64,000 nt of DNA from Pseudomonas helleri (GTDB lineage Bacteria > Pseudomonadota > Gammaproteobacteria > Pseudomonadales > Pseudomonadaceae), in the NCBI RefSeq assembly GCF_001043025.1, contig NZ_JYLD01000011.1, positions 1 to 64,000 of the forward strand. The letters are read 5' to 3'. Under the pieces are notes generated by a model. That model was given only the letters and a program-made list of their open reading frames with translations, was not told the origin of the DNA and did no database searches. The translations under genes and the position numbers were made by a program. Positions 50,185-59,860 of the stretch are shown piece after piece (the first letter of the stretch is position 1; every line of letters starts with the position of its first letter).

Positions 50185-51960
50185 ATGAGCAAAATGAGAG
50201 CAATCGAAGCCGCTGTTTTGGTGATGCGTCGTGAAGGTGTCGACACCGCTTTTGGTATTCCGGGCGCCGCCATCAACCCGCTGTATTCAGCCTTGCAAAA
50301 AGTGGGCGGCATCGATCACGTCCTCGCTCGCCACGTGGAAGGCGCCTCGCATATGGCCGAGGGCTACACCCGCACCAAAGCCGGCAATATTGGCGTGTGC
50401 ATCGGCACCTCCGGCCCTGCGGGCACTGACATGGTGACCGGCCTTTACAGCGCCTCTGCCGATTCGATCCCGATTCTGTGCATCACCGGCCAAGCGCCAC
50501 GGGCGCGTCTGCATAAAGAAGACTTCCAGGCCGTGGACATCACCAGCATCGTCAAGCCGGTGACCAAGTGGGCAACCACTGTGCTCGAGCCGGGCCAGGT
50601 GCCTTACGCCTTCCAGAAAGCCTTTTATGAAATGCGCTCCGGGCGCCCTGGCCCCGTGCTGATTGACCTGCCGTTTGATGTGCAAATGGCTGAAATCGAA
50701 TTCGACATTGACGCTTACGAACCCCTGCCGCTGGCCAAGCCTTCGGCCACCCGGGTACAGGTCGAAAAAGCGTTGGCCATGCTCGACCAGGCCGAACGCC
50801 CACTGCTGGTCAGCGGCGGTGGCGTCATCAACGCCGACGCCAGCGCGTTGCTGGTGGAGTTCGCCGAGTTGACCGGCATTCCGGTCATCCCGACCTTGAT
50901 GGGCTGGGGCAGCATTGCTGACGACCACCCGCTGATGGTCGGCATGGTCGGCCTGCAAACCTCGCACCGTTATGGCAACGCCACCCTGCTCAAATCTGAC
51001 GTCGTGCTGGGCATCGGCAACCGCTGGGCCAACCGCCACACCGGTTCGGTCGAGGTGTACACCGAAGGCCGTAAATTCATCCACGTGGACATTGAGCCGA
51101 CGCAAATCGGCCGCGTTTTCACCCCGGACCTGGGCATCGTTTCCGACGCAGGCGCAGCCCTCACTGTGTTCCTGGAAGTGGCCCGCGAATGGAAAGCCGC
51201 CGGCAAGCTGAAAAACCGCAGCGCCTGGCTGCAAGACTGCCAACAACGCAAAGCCACCCTGCACCGCAAGACTCACTTCGACTCCGTGCCGGTCAAGCCG
51301 CAACGTGTGTACGAAGAGATGAACCAGGTGTTCGGCAAAGACACCTGCTATGTCAGCACCATCGGTTTGTCGCAGATTGCCGGGGCGCAATTCCTGCACG
51401 TTTACAAGCCACGCCACTGGATCAACTGCGGCCAGGCCGGGCCATTGGGCTGGACTATTCCGGCGGCGCTGGGCGTGGTCAAAGCCGACCCGAGCCGCAA
51501 CGTTGTAGCCCTGTCGGGTGACTATGACTTCCAGTTCATGATCGAAGAACTGGCCGTGGGCGCGCAGTTCAACCTGCCCTATATCCACGTGGTGGTGAAC
51601 AACTCCTACCTTGGCCTGATCCGTCAGGCACAACGTGGATTCGAAATGGACTACTGCGTGCAGCTGTCTTTCGACAACCTTAATGCCCCAGAACTGAATG
51701 GCTACGGCGTCGACCACGTCGCCGTGGTCGAAGGCCTGGGCTGCAAAGCGCTGCGCGTATTCGAACCGGCTCAAATCCAGCCTGCACTGCGCAAGGCGCA
51801 AGACATGCTCAAAGAGTTCCGCGTACCGGTGGTCGTAGAGATTATTCTTGAGCGCGTGACCAACATCTCGATGGGCACCGAAATCAACGCCGTCAATGAA
51901 TTTGAAGATCTGGCGCTGGTGGGTAACGATGCACCGACCGCCATTTCAATGCTCGATTAA
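50185..51960 (+). CDS. gcl: Glyoxylate carboligase (tartronate-semialdehyde synthase)
   Basis: A 591-residue ThDP- and FAD-dependent enzyme joining two glyoxylates with loss of CO2. It has V51 in ARHVEGASHMAEG, the valine that in Gcl replaces the glutamate of other ThDP enzymes and so identifies this family. The ThDP-Mg motif region is LSGDYDFQFMIEELAVG...VVNNSYLGLIRQAQ. ATG 50185 follows AAGAGGCACAATCA. It heads gcl-hyi-glxR. Confidence 0.95.
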   Translation: MSKMRAIEAAVLVMRREGVDTAFGIPGAAINPLYSALQKVGGIDHVLARHVEGASHMAEGYTRTKAGNIGVCIGTSGPAGTDMVTGLYSASADSIPILCITGQAPRARLHKEDFQAVDITSIVKPVTKWATTVLEPGQVPYAFQKAFYEMRSGRPGPVLIDLPFDVQMAEIEFDIDAYEPLPLAKPSATRVQVEKALAMLDQAERPLLVSGGGVINADASALLVEFAELTGIPVIPTLMGWGSIADDHPLMVGMVGLQTSHRYGNATLLKSDVVLGIGNRWANRHTGSVEVYTEGRKFIHVDIEPTQIGRVFTPDLGIVSDAGAALTVFLEVAREWKAAGKLKNRSAWLQDCQQRKATLHRKTHFDSVPVKPQRVYEEMNQVFGKDTCYVSTIGLSQIAGAQFLHVYKPRHWINCGQAGPLGWTIPAALGVVKADPSRNVVALSGDYDFQFMIEELAVGAQFNLPYIHVVVNNSYLGLIRQAQRGFEMDYCVQLSFDNLNAPELNGYGVDHVAVVEGLGCKALRVFEPAQIQPALRKAQDMLKEFRVPVVVEIILERVTNISMGTEINAVNEFEDLALVGNDAPTAISMLD

Positions 51961-52018
51961 CCCCTAAGCCCTAGCCCTCTCCTGCGTGGAGAGGGAACAA
52001 AAAAAGCAGGAGTTCACC

Positions 52019-52801
52019 ATGCCGCGTTTTGCCGCCAACCTGTCCATGCTGTTCACCGAACAGGATTTCCTTGTCCGTTTCCAAGCGGCTGCCAACGCTG
52101 GTTTTCACGGCGTTGAATACCTGTTTCCGTACGACTACAGCGCTGAAGAAATCAAACATCACCTGGAAGCCAACAAACTGACCCAGGTGCTGTTCAACCT
52201 GCCCGCCGGCGATTGGGCCAAGGGCGAGCGCGGGATTGCCTGCCACCCCGACCGGGTCGAGGAATTCCACGCAGGCGTCGACAAGGCCATCGCCTACGCC
52301 AAAGTACTGGGCAACTCGCAAATCAACTGCCTGGCCGGGATTCGCCCACAAGGCGTAGACGACGCCACCGTCGAAAGAACCTTCATCAGCAACCTCAAGT
52401 ACGCCGCCGACAAACTGCAAGCGGTGGGCATCAAGCTGGTGATGGAAGCGATCAATACCCGCGACATTCCGGGCTTCTACCTCAACAACACCGCACAGGC
52501 GCTGGCGATTCAGGACAAGGTCGGCAGTGCCAACCTGTTCCTGCAATACGACATCTATCACATGCAAATCATGGAAGGCGACCTGGCGCGCACCATGCAA
52601 ACGCACCTGGCGCAGATCAACCACATCCAGCTGGCCGACAACCCCGGCCGCCATGAACCGGGCACCGGCGAGATCAACTACCGCTTCCTGTTCGACCACC
52701 TCGACAGCATCGGCTATGAGGGCTGGGTCGGTTGCGAGTACAAGCCGCTGACCAGCACCGAAGCCGGGCTGGTGTGGCTCAAGACGCATAACGCGGTGTA
52801 A
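52019..52801 (+). CDS. hyi: Hydroxypyruvate isomerase
   Basis: A 260-residue TIM-barrel of the xylose-isomerase-like superfamily, interconverting hydroxypyruvate and tartronate semialdehyde. It has ANLSMLFTEQDFLVRFQAAANAGFHGVEYLFPY at the start, LVMEAINTRDIPGF, QYDIYHMQIMEGDLA, and HIQLADNPGRHEPGTGEINY with the metal ligands. It lies 58 bases after gcl. Confidence 0.93.
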   Translation: MPRFAANLSMLFTEQDFLVRFQAAANAGFHGVEYLFPYDYSAEEIKHHLEANKLTQVLFNLPAGDWAKGERGIACHPDRVEEFHAGVDKAIAYAKVLGNSQINCLAGIRPQGVDDATVERTFISNLKYAADKLQAVGIKLVMEAINTRDIPGFYLNNTAQALAIQDKVGSANLFLQYDIYHMQIMEGDLARTMQTHLAQINHIQLADNPGRHEPGTGEINYRFLFDHLDSIGYEGWVGCEYKPLTSTEAGLVWLKTHNAV

Positions 52802-52882
52802 GAAAACGGGTTGCTCCGCAACCCTTCGCAGCCTTCGGCAGCGACTACGGCTTTTTATCCAATAAAAACAAGAGGATTTGTC

Positions 52883-53773
52883 ATGGCTAAAATCGGATTT
52901 ATCGGCACCGGGATCATGGGTTCGCCTATGGCCAGCAACCTGCAAAAGGCCGGGCACAGCCTGTTTTTGTCGACCCATCGCGGCGCAGCACCTAGCGACC
53001 TGCTGTCGGCTGGCGCCATCGCCTTGGCCAGCCCGAAAGAAGTCGCTCAAGAAGCCGAATTCATCATCATCATGGTGCCCGACACCCCGCAGGTCGACGA
53101 AGTCCTGTTCAGTGAAAACGGGATTGCCGCAGGCCTGAGCCCGAACAAAGTGGTGATCGACATGAGTTCGATCTCGCCCACTGCGACCAAAGCCTTCGCA
53201 GAAAAAATCAACGCCAAGGGCGCGCAATACCTCGACGCCCCGGTGTCTGGCGGTGAAGTCGGCGCAAAGGCTGGCACCCTGAGCATCATGGTGGGCGGTG
53301 ACGAAAAAACCTTCGCCCGTGCCCTGCCCCTGCTGCAAAGCATGGGTAAAAACATCACTCTGGTCGGCGGCAATGGCGACGGCCAAACTGCCAAAGTGGC
53401 CAACCAGATCATTGTCGCCCTGAACATTCAGGCCGTGGCCGAAGCCCTGGTGTTTGCCGCCAAAAACGGCGCGGACCCGGCCAAGGTTCGCGAAGCCCTG
53501 ATGGGCGGTTTCGCCTCTTCGAAGATCCTCGAAGTGCACGGCGAGCGCATGATCAAAGGCACCTTCGATCCGGGGTTCCGCATCAGCCTGCACCAGAAAG
53601 ACCTCAACCTGGCGCTGGCTGGCGCCCGTGAGCTGGGGATCAACCTGCCCAACACCGCCAGCGCCCAGCAAGTGTTCAGCACCTGCGCCGCTCTCGGTGG
53701 CAGCAACTGGGACCACTCGGCGCTCATCAAAGGCCTGGAACAGATGGCCAACTTCTCCATTCGCGACAAATAA
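52883..53773 (+). CDS. glxR: 2-hydroxy-3-oxopropionate (tartronate semialdehyde) reductase
   Basis: A 296-residue beta-hydroxyacid dehydrogenase. The NAD-binding KIGFIGTGIMGSPMASNL is at the start. DAPVSGGEVGAKAGTLSIMVGG contains the substrate-binding motif, and the catalytic lysine lies in KVANQIIVALNIQAVAEAL. It reduces tartronate semialdehyde to glycerate. A REP-like remnant lies between hyi and glxR. Confidence 0.94.
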   Translation: MAKIGFIGTGIMGSPMASNLQKAGHSLFLSTHRGAAPSDLLSAGAIALASPKEVAQEAEFIIIMVPDTPQVDEVLFSENGIAAGLSPNKVVIDMSSISPTATKAFAEKINAKGAQYLDAPVSGGEVGAKAGTLSIMVGGDEKTFARALPLLQSMGKNITLVGGNGDGQTAKVANQIIVALNIQAVAEALVFAAKNGADPAKVREALMGGFASSKILEVHGERMIKGTFDPGFRISLHQKDLNLALAGARELGINLPNTASAQQVFSTCAALGGSNWDHSALIKGLEQMANFSIRDK

Positions 53774-53790
53774 CCTCTGCACGCAACGTG

Positions 53791-53863
53791 TTGTAGTCGC
53801 TGACGAAGAATGAGGCTGCGAAGCGGTCCGCTTCGCAGCCTCGTGCCTCGTCAGCGACTACAC
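53791..53863. repeat. Long inverted repeat after glxR
   Basis: Outer arms TTGTAGTCGCTGACGA/TCGTCAGCGACTACA enclose inner arms GAGGCTGCGAAGCGG/CCGCTTCGCAGCCTC. It can fold into one long hairpin and may end or stabilise the gcl-hyi-glxR transcript. Partial relatives are at 52818 and in the 23.3-23.7 kb array. Confidence 0.8.
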
Positions 53864-53945
53864 AGATGTCGCAAAGCCCAAAGGCTGTATCGATACCGTG
53901 ATCCCTGCGGGGCATTCGTTCACCCTCAAGAAAGTTGATTGCGCC

Positions 53946-54836
53946 ATGACTCATTGCCCTGACTGGGCCACGGCCCTGTGCAATGGTTTCAGCCAAGTCT
54001 TCCTGCAACGTCACCCACTCTGCGGCGTGCTGTGCCTGCTGGCCATTGTCGTCAGCGCACCTGCGTTGCTCGGCGGGGCGTTGCTCGGTGCAGTCGCAGG
54101 CTTGCTGACGGCACAACGTCGCGGCTACGCCAAAACCGAACGTCAGGCCGGGCTCTACAGCTACAACGGTGTGTTGCTGGGGCTGCTGCTGAGCCATCAA
54201 CTGCCGTGGTCAGCCATGCTGCCACTGTTGATCATCGCCAGCGCCGGGATCAGCAGCATGGTGGTGCATCAATGGCTCAAACGCGCCACGCATCCCCATA
54301 GCCTGATGATTTACACCGCTCCTTTTGTCGCCATCGGCTGGGTCCTGCTCACCCTGCAAGGAACACCGGAGTACAGCATTGAACCGTACGCCCTCAACGC
54401 CTGGACGCTGCTGCAAGCCCTGTTCAAGGGGATCAGCCAAGTCATGCTGCTAAATCACCCGGTCGCCGGGCTGCTGATTGTCATCGGCTTGTGCCTGAGC
54501 CACTGGCGGGCGGCCCTGTGGGCGCTGACTGGCTCACTCGCCGGGCTGTTATGGAGCCTCTACCAACAGGACACCGGCGCCGCACTAAACGGGCTGGCTG
54601 GCTACAACCCGGCGCTGGCAGCATTGGCCTTGAGCCAGCAAGGGAGCCGAATCTGCAAGCCGTTGCTGGGCATCGTCGTGACCTTGGCCCTGGCGCCGGG
54701 TTTCAGTGCGCTGGGTCTGCCTCTTTTAACCGCGCCCTTTGTGCTCAGTTGCTGGGTTATCGGTGGCGGTGTTCGCCTGTTAAGCCGCAAATCGGCTGAC
54801 AGTGAATCGCAAAGCAGGTTGCGCATCGAACGTTAA
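53946..54836 (+). CDS. Urea transporter (UT family)
   Basis: A 296-residue membrane protein made of two similar halves. Conserved elements are GLYSYNGVLLGLLLSH in the first half and GLAGYNPALAALAL in the second, each corresponding to the LxGYN-type pore motif of UT channels; ALFKGISQVMLLNHPVAGLLI and FSQVFLQRHPLCGVLC are the paired preceding helices. It moves urea, the by-product of Alc and AllA. No urease genes are in the window. Confidence 0.9.
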   Translation: MTHCPDWATALCNGFSQVFLQRHPLCGVLCLLAIVVSAPALLGGALLGAVAGLLTAQRRGYAKTERQAGLYSYNGVLLGLLLSHQLPWSAMLPLLIIASAGISSMVVHQWLKRATHPHSLMIYTAPFVAIGWVLLTLQGTPEYSIEPYALNAWTLLQALFKGISQVMLLNHPVAGLLIVIGLCLSHWRAALWALTGSLAGLLWSLYQQDTGAALNGLAGYNPALAALALSQQGSRICKPLLGIVVTLALAPGFSALGLPLLTAPFVLSCWVIGGGVRLLSRKSADSESQSRLRIER

Positions 54837-54875
54837 TACCCGAATCTTCTGGGTTTTGGGTATAGAGCGATCTAC

Positions 54876-55697
54876 ATGAAGAATCAGGATTGGCGTCAGC
54901 GCCTGTACGTGATGGTGTTTCAGTCCGACACCCCCGCCGGGCGCCGTTTCGATACCACCCTGCTGCTGATCATCATGGCGAGTCTGGTGGTGGTCATCCT
55001 CGACAGCATCAACAGCATTCACCTGCAATACGGTGACCTGCTGGCCTATATCGAATGGGGCTTCACCTTTGTGTTTGCCATCGAATACGGCCTGCGCCTG
55101 TACTGCTCGCCCAAACCAATGCGCTACGCGTTCAGCTTTTATGGATTGGTGGACCTGCTCGCCATCGTGCCGGGGATCCTGGCGATTTATTACAGCGACG
55201 CGCAGTACCTGTTGATTATTCGCGTCATCCGCATGCTACGGATCTTCCGGATCCTCAAACTGTTGCCCTACTTGAGCCAGGCCAATTACCTGCTCTCGGC
55301 CTTACGCGGCAGCAAACAGAAAATCATCGTGTTCCTGGTCGGCGTATCCACCCTGGTCACTGTGTTCGGCACCTTGATGTACGTGGTTGAAGGCCCGGAT
55401 CACGGCTTTACCAGCATCCCGGTCAGCATCTATTGGGCCATCGTGACCCTGACCACCGTCGGCTACGGCGACATCGTCCCACAGACCATTCCCGGGCAAG
55501 TGATCTCGGCCATGGTGATGATCACCGGCTACTCAATCATCGCCGTGCCCACCGGTATTTTTACCGCCGAACTGGCCAACGCCATGCGCGGCGAACAGCT
55601 GCAACACACGTGCACCACCTGCAAAAAAGCCCAACATGAGGCCTCGGCGTCTTTTTGTTCCCGGTGTGGTAATGCGCTATTCGTCAAAAACGTATAA
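54876..55697 (+). CDS. Voltage-gated potassium channel with C-terminal zinc ribbon
   Basis: 273 residues. Six transmembrane segments with a voltage sensor S4 at about residues 114-128 (IIRVIRMLRIFRILK, regularly spaced Arg), and a pore loop with the K+ selectivity filter TTVGYGD at 193-199. Unusually the cytoplasmic tail ends in a CTTC (246-249) and CSRC (261-264) zinc-ribbon-like module. Homologous to the KvAP/Kch type. Gating by metal or redox through the tail is possible but inferred. Confidence 0.9.
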   Translation: MKNQDWRQRLYVMVFQSDTPAGRRFDTTLLLIIMASLVVVILDSINSIHLQYGDLLAYIEWGFTFVFAIEYGLRLYCSPKPMRYAFSFYGLVDLLAIVPGILAIYYSDAQYLLIIRVIRMLRIFRILKLLPYLSQANYLLSALRGSKQKIIVFLVGVSTLVTVFGTLMYVVEGPDHGFTSIPVSIYWAIVTLTTVGYGDIVPQTIPGQVISAMVMITGYSIIAVPTGIFTAELANAMRGEQLQHTCTTCKKAQHEASASFCSRCGNALFVKNV

Positions 55698-55790
55698 ACA
55701 AAGTGCTTTTTAATCTTTTAAGGACTATGCAGCACCCGCTATAGTCGCTGGCATATTGCCTCTTTTGCCCCCTATAACAAGGACTACGCA

Positions 55791-56792
55791 GTGAAAAAAC
55801 TCTTTAGCGCCTCTTTGTTGGTCGCAGGCCTTGCACTTAGCAGCCTGGCCCACGCCGACAACAAACCGTTGCTTAACGTGTCTTACGACGTGATGCGCGA
55901 CTTCTACAAAGACTACAACGCTGCGTTCATCAAGCACTGGGAAAAAGAGAAAAAAGAAAAGCCGACTGTGCAGATGTCCTTCGGCGGCTCGAGCAAACAA
56001 GCACGCGCAGTGATCGACGGCCTGCCGGCCGACGTGATCACCATGAACATGGCCACCGACATCAACGCCCTGGCTGACAACGGCCAGCTGGTCCCGGAAA
56101 ACTGGGTCACCCGCCTGCCGGATAACAGCGCGCCGTTCACCTCGGCCACCGTATTTATCGTCCGTAAAGGCAACCCTAAAGGCCTGAACGACTGGCCAGA
56201 TCTGCTCAAGGACGGCGTGCAAGTGATCGTGCCCAACCCGAAAACCTCGGGCAACGGCCGCTACACCTTCCTATCGGCCTGGGGCTATGCGCAAAAACAC
56301 GGCGCCGATGAAGCAAAAGCCCGAGAGTTTGTCGGCAAACTGTTCAAGCAAGTGCCTGTGCTGGACACCGGCGGCCGTGCGGCCACCACCACGTTCATGA
56401 CCAACCAGATCGGCGACGTGCTGGTGACCTTCGAAAACGAAGCAGAAATGATTGCCCGCGAGTTTGGTCGTGACCAGTTCGAAGTGATCTACCCAAGTGT
56501 TTCCGCCGAAGCAGAGCCGCCAGTGACCGTGGTCGATAAAGTCGTCGACAAAAAAGGCACCCGCGCCGAGGCCGAGGAATACCTGAAGTACCTGTGGTCG
56601 CCAGAAGGCCAGGAAATTGCTGCCAAAAACTACCTGCGGCCACGCGACCAGGCGATCCTGGCCAAGTACAACGACCGCTTCCCGAAAGTCGACTTCCTGT
56701 CGGTTGAGAAAACCTTCGGCGACTGGCGTGAAGTGCAGAAAAAATACTTCAGCGATGGCGGCGTGTTCGATCAGATCTACAGCGGCCAATAA
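55791..56792 (+). CDS. sbp: Sulfate/thiosulfate-binding periplasmic protein
   Basis: 333 residues with a signal peptide (LFSASLLVAGLALSSLAHA). The mature protein has LNVSYDVMRDFYKDYNAAF, MSFGGSSKQARAVIDGLPADVITMN, NPKTSGNGRYTFLSAWGYA and LVTFENEAEMIA, all typical of Sbp/CysP. It starts at GTG 55791 with AACAAGGACTACGCA before it. cysTWA permease genes are absent nearby, so it is an orphan that must work with a transporter elsewhere. Confidence 0.92.
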   Translation: MKKLFSASLLVAGLALSSLAHADNKPLLNVSYDVMRDFYKDYNAAFIKHWEKEKKEKPTVQMSFGGSSKQARAVIDGLPADVITMNMATDINALADNGQLVPENWVTRLPDNSAPFTSATVFIVRKGNPKGLNDWPDLLKDGVQVIVPNPKTSGNGRYTFLSAWGYAQKHGADEAKAREFVGKLFKQVPVLDTGGRAATTTFMTNQIGDVLVTFENEAEMIAREFGRDQFEVIYPSVSAEAEPPVTVVDKVVDKKGTRAEAEEYLKYLWSPEGQEIAAKNYLRPRDQAILAKYNDRFPKVDFLSVEKTFGDWREVQKKYFSDGGVFDQIYSGQ

Positions 56793-56803
56793 CCCCACGC
56801 CCG

Positions 56804-56865
56804 CGTAGGAGCGAGCTTGCCTCGCGATCTTTTGACGTTCTGAAAGCTCGCGAAGCAAGCCCGCC
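56804..56865. repeat. REP element
   Basis: GTAGGAGCGAGCTTGCCTCGCGATCTTTT with an imperfect inverted arm (AAAGCTCGCGAAGCAAGCCCGCC), between sbp and topB. Confidence 0.8.
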
Positions 56866-56949
56866 CTCACCACCTGTACAAAAACACAGTAAAAACGCTT
56901 GATCTCCAGCCAATGACTGCCCATGCTGCACCTCTTCTGCGATGCATAA

Positions 56950-58899
56950 ATGAGTGGAGCTATGCGGCTGTTTCTGTGTGAAAAACCTTCCCAGGCCAAA
57001 GATATTGCGGCCGTGCTCGGCGCCAGCCGACGCGGTGATGGCTGCTGGGTGGGCGCCACTGCAACCGTCACCTGGTGCATTGGCCACCTGCTCGAAACCG
57101 CCCCGCCAGACGCCTATGACGAGCGCTACAAGCGCTGGGTGCTGGCCGACCTGCCGATCATCCCCGACAAATGGAAGATGCGGGTCAAGCCCAAAACCGC
57201 CAGCCAGTTCAAAGCCGTCAAACGCCTGCTGGGTGAAGCCAGTGAACTGGTGATTGCCACCGACGCCGACCGCGAAGGAGAAATGATCGCCCGCGAACTG
57301 GTCGAACATTGCCGCTATCGCGGGCCCATCCAGCGCCTGTGGTTGTCCGCACTGGACGACGCCTCCATTCGCAAAGCCCTGGCGGCACTCAAGCCCGGCG
57401 CCGAAACCTTTAACCTCTATCACTCGGCCTTGGGCCGCTCGCGGGCCGACTGGCTGATCGGCATGAACATGAGCCGCCTGTTTACCCTGCTCGGGCGCAA
57501 GTCCGGCTATCAGGGGGTGTTGCCGGTCGGTCGGGTGCAAACCCCGACCCTGCGCCTGGTGGTCGACCGTGATCGCAGCATCAGTGACTTTGTGCCGGTG
57601 GCGTACTGGGCGATCGACGTGCAACTCAAGCACGACGAGCAACTGTTCACCGCGCAATGGCGGGCCGATCCCGACACCTGTGACGATCAGGACCGCTGCC
57701 TCAACCAGGCCCACGCGCAACAGGCTGCTGCCGCCATCAGCAACGCCCGCCACGCGCGGGTCAGCAAACTGCACACCGAGCGCATGCGCGAAGTCGCGCC
57801 GTTGCCCTTCGACCTCGGCACCCTGCAAGAAGTGTGTTCAAAAAAACTCGGCCTCGGCGCGCAAGAAACCCTCGACGTCGCCCAGGCGCTGTACGAAACC
57901 TACAAGGTCGTGACCTACCCGCGCAGCGATTGCGGCTACCTGCCGCTCAGCCAGCACAGCGAGGCTGCCTCCATACTGGCCGCCTTGCGTCAGGCCGACC
58001 CCAGCCTTGCGCCACTGGCCGGGCACCTCGACCCGCAACGCCGTTCACGGGCCTGGAACGACGCCAAGGTCAGCGCCCACCACGGCATCATCCCCACGGC
58101 AGCGGCGAAGAACCTCGAACGCCTGAGCGGCAAACACCGCGCTGTTTACACCTTGATTCGTGCCCGCTACCTTGCGCAGTTTCTACCCAACCATGAATAC
58201 GACCGCACCCAGGCTGACTTCGACTGCGCGGGCCAGCACTTGCGGGCCGTCGGCAAGCAAATCGTCGAACCCGGCTGGAAGCGCGCCCTGCCCGAAGCTT
58301 TGGCCCCGGCCAAAGGTCGCGAAGCCCCGGCCCCGCAACCCTTGCCGGCCTTGCGCGAAGGGCTCGACTGCGCGGTTGCCAACGTCAACCTTAAAGACCT
58401 GTGGACCCAACCGCCCAAGCCGTTTACCGAAGGTGACCTGATCAAGGCGATGAAAAACGTCGCCAAACTGGTCCAGGACCCGCGACTCAAGCAAAAGCTC
58501 AAAGACACTACCGGCATCGGCACCGAAGCCACCCGCGCCGGGATCATTCAAGGCTTGCTCGACCGCGGCTACCTGATCAAAAACGGCAAGGCGCTGGCCG
58601 CCACGCCCCCGGCCTTCAGCCTGATCGACGCGGTGCCCCGCGCCATCGCTGACCCCGGCACCACCGCCATCTGGGAACAGGCTTTGGACATGGTGCAAAG
58701 TGGCGAAATGCCCCTTGAGATCTTCGTCGCCAAGCAGGCCGCCTGGATGAGCAAACACATCGAGCGCTGCAGCGGCATGAGCATGACCATCAGCGGCCCG
58801 GCCAGCCCGGCGGGCGTAACACAGCCCTGGAAGAAAAAACGCAAAAGCCCGGCCAGCAAGGCCAAGCCCAAGCGCATCACAAAAGCTAAAAGTGCCTGA
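56950..58899 (+). CDS. topB: DNA topoisomerase III
   Basis: A 649-residue type IA topoisomerase that decatenates DNA by single-strand passage. The TOPRIM domain is at the N-terminus (RLFLCEKPSQAKDIA with Glu; VIATDADREGEMIARELV with the DxD). The active-site tyrosine is Y323 in KVVTYPRSDCGYLP, and TTGIGTEATRAGIIQGL is near the end. The tail is Lys-rich. ATG 56950 or ATG 56962 may be the start; the latter begins at the conserved MRLFLCEKP. Confidence 0.95.
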   Translation: MSGAMRLFLCEKPSQAKDIAAVLGASRRGDGCWVGATATVTWCIGHLLETAPPDAYDERYKRWVLADLPIIPDKWKMRVKPKTASQFKAVKRLLGEASELVIATDADREGEMIARELVEHCRYRGPIQRLWLSALDDASIRKALAALKPGAETFNLYHSALGRSRADWLIGMNMSRLFTLLGRKSGYQGVLPVGRVQTPTLRLVVDRDRSISDFVPVAYWAIDVQLKHDEQLFTAQWRADPDTCDDQDRCLNQAHAQQAAAAISNARHARVSKLHTERMREVAPLPFDLGTLQEVCSKKLGLGAQETLDVAQALYETYKVVTYPRSDCGYLPLSQHSEAASILAALRQADPSLAPLAGHLDPQRRSRAWNDAKVSAHHGIIPTAAAKNLERLSGKHRAVYTLIRARYLAQFLPNHEYDRTQADFDCAGQHLRAVGKQIVEPGWKRALPEALAPAKGREAPAPQPLPALREGLDCAVANVNLKDLWTQPPKPFTEGDLIKAMKNVAKLVQDPRLKQKLKDTTGIGTEATRAGIIQGLLDRGYLIKNGKALAATPPAFSLIDAVPRAIADPGTTAIWEQALDMVQSGEMPLEIFVAKQAAWMSKHIERCSGMSMTISGPASPAGVTQPWKKKRKSPASKAKPKRITKAKSA

Positions 58900-58905
58900 C
58901 GGGGG

Positions 58906-59748
58906 TCAAAGGCTCAGCGTCCCGGAGATACACGTCACCGCCGCGCCACCGACCCAGATGTCCTCGCCAACCTGCTCAATGAACACCCGCCCTGCCCGCC
59001 CCAAGGCCGTGCCCTGACTGGCCACATAACGCTGCGGCGCCAGGCCGTCAGCGATCAACCATTGCGCCAACCCGGCGTTCAAACTGCCGGTGACCGGATC
59101 TTCCTGCATGCCGTCGCCGGCCAGAAAGGCCCGCACCTCAAACTGCGCCTCAGCGCCATCACGCTCAGCCGACCAAGGCGCGACCACACCCAAGGCTAGA
59201 CCGTGTAATTGCGAGTAGTCCGGCTTAATCGCCAGCACCTGCTCGCGATCCGCCAGCAGCAGCGCCAACCAGCCCGGCCCGTTATCGACCCAGCGCGCTT
59301 GCTGCACAGCGTGCGGTTCAATGCCCAAGCCTTGGCACACACGCTGCAACAACGCCTCATCGACCGGCCCAGTACGCAACAGAGGCGGCGCGGTAAAGGC
59401 CAATTGTCCAGCGTTGCGGCGGACCCGGATCAGCCCTACCGCACACTCCTGAATAATCTCCTCACTACGTGGCTTGCCACCGGCTTCCAGCCAGGCATGG
59501 CAACTGCCCAACGTAGGATGCCCGGCAAACGGCAACTCGCGCAGCGTGGTAAAAATCCGCAGCCGATAATCCGCCTCGGGGTTTTGTGGTTTCAGTACAA
59601 ACGTGGTTTCACTGAGGTTGGTCCAGCGCGCGAAATCGGCCATTTGCTCATCGCTCAAACCGTCGGCATTCAACACCACCGCTACCGGATTGCCCTTGAG
59701 GGCCACCGTGCTAAACACATCAACTTGCTTGAAATCGAAGAGGCTCAT
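58906..59748 (-). CDS. PhzF family isomerase/epimerase
   Basis: 280 residues of the diaminopimelate-epimerase-like fold in two halves: DFKQVDVFSTVALKGNPVAVVL at the start, NLSETTFVLKP with the catalytic Glu (E47), LPFAGHPTLGSCHAWLE, and GMQEDPVTGSLNAGLAQWL. PhzF is a phenazine enzyme, but most family members outside phz clusters are unassigned, and no phz genes are here. The ATG at 59748 is chosen. Confidence 0.88.
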   Translation of the reverse strand: MSLFDFKQVDVFSTVALKGNPVAVVLNADGLSDEQMADFARWTNLSETTFVLKPQNPEADYRLRIFTTLRELPFAGHPTLGSCHAWLEAGGKPRSEEIIQECAVGLIRVRRNAGQLAFTAPPLLRTGPVDEALLQRVCQGLGIEPHAVQQARWVDNGPGWLALLLADREQVLAIKPDYSQLHGLALGVVAPWSAERDGAEAQFEVRAFLAGDGMQEDPVTGSLNAGLAQWLIADGLAPQRYVASQGTALGRAGRVFIEQVGEDIWVGGAAVTCISGTLSL

Positions 59749-59860
59749 GGCGGGTTCCTTGTGTAGTGAGTGGGCCATCCTACCGCTATGCAGGCGCTTT
59801 TTTTAAAAAGATCAAACGATCGCAGCCTGCGGCAGCTCCTACAAAAGGTAATCCGAGGCG

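Noticed and set aside
50287..53782. Minus-strand frames of 504 and 603 codons across gcl and hyi-glxR
   Set aside because: Antisense shadows of well recognised genes; high GC suppresses stops on the opposite strand.
53791..53863. A small RNA gene after glxR
   Set aside because: The sequence is an inverted repeat of a REP-like family with partial copies at 52818 and 23.4 kb, so a repeat or terminator is the simpler reading.
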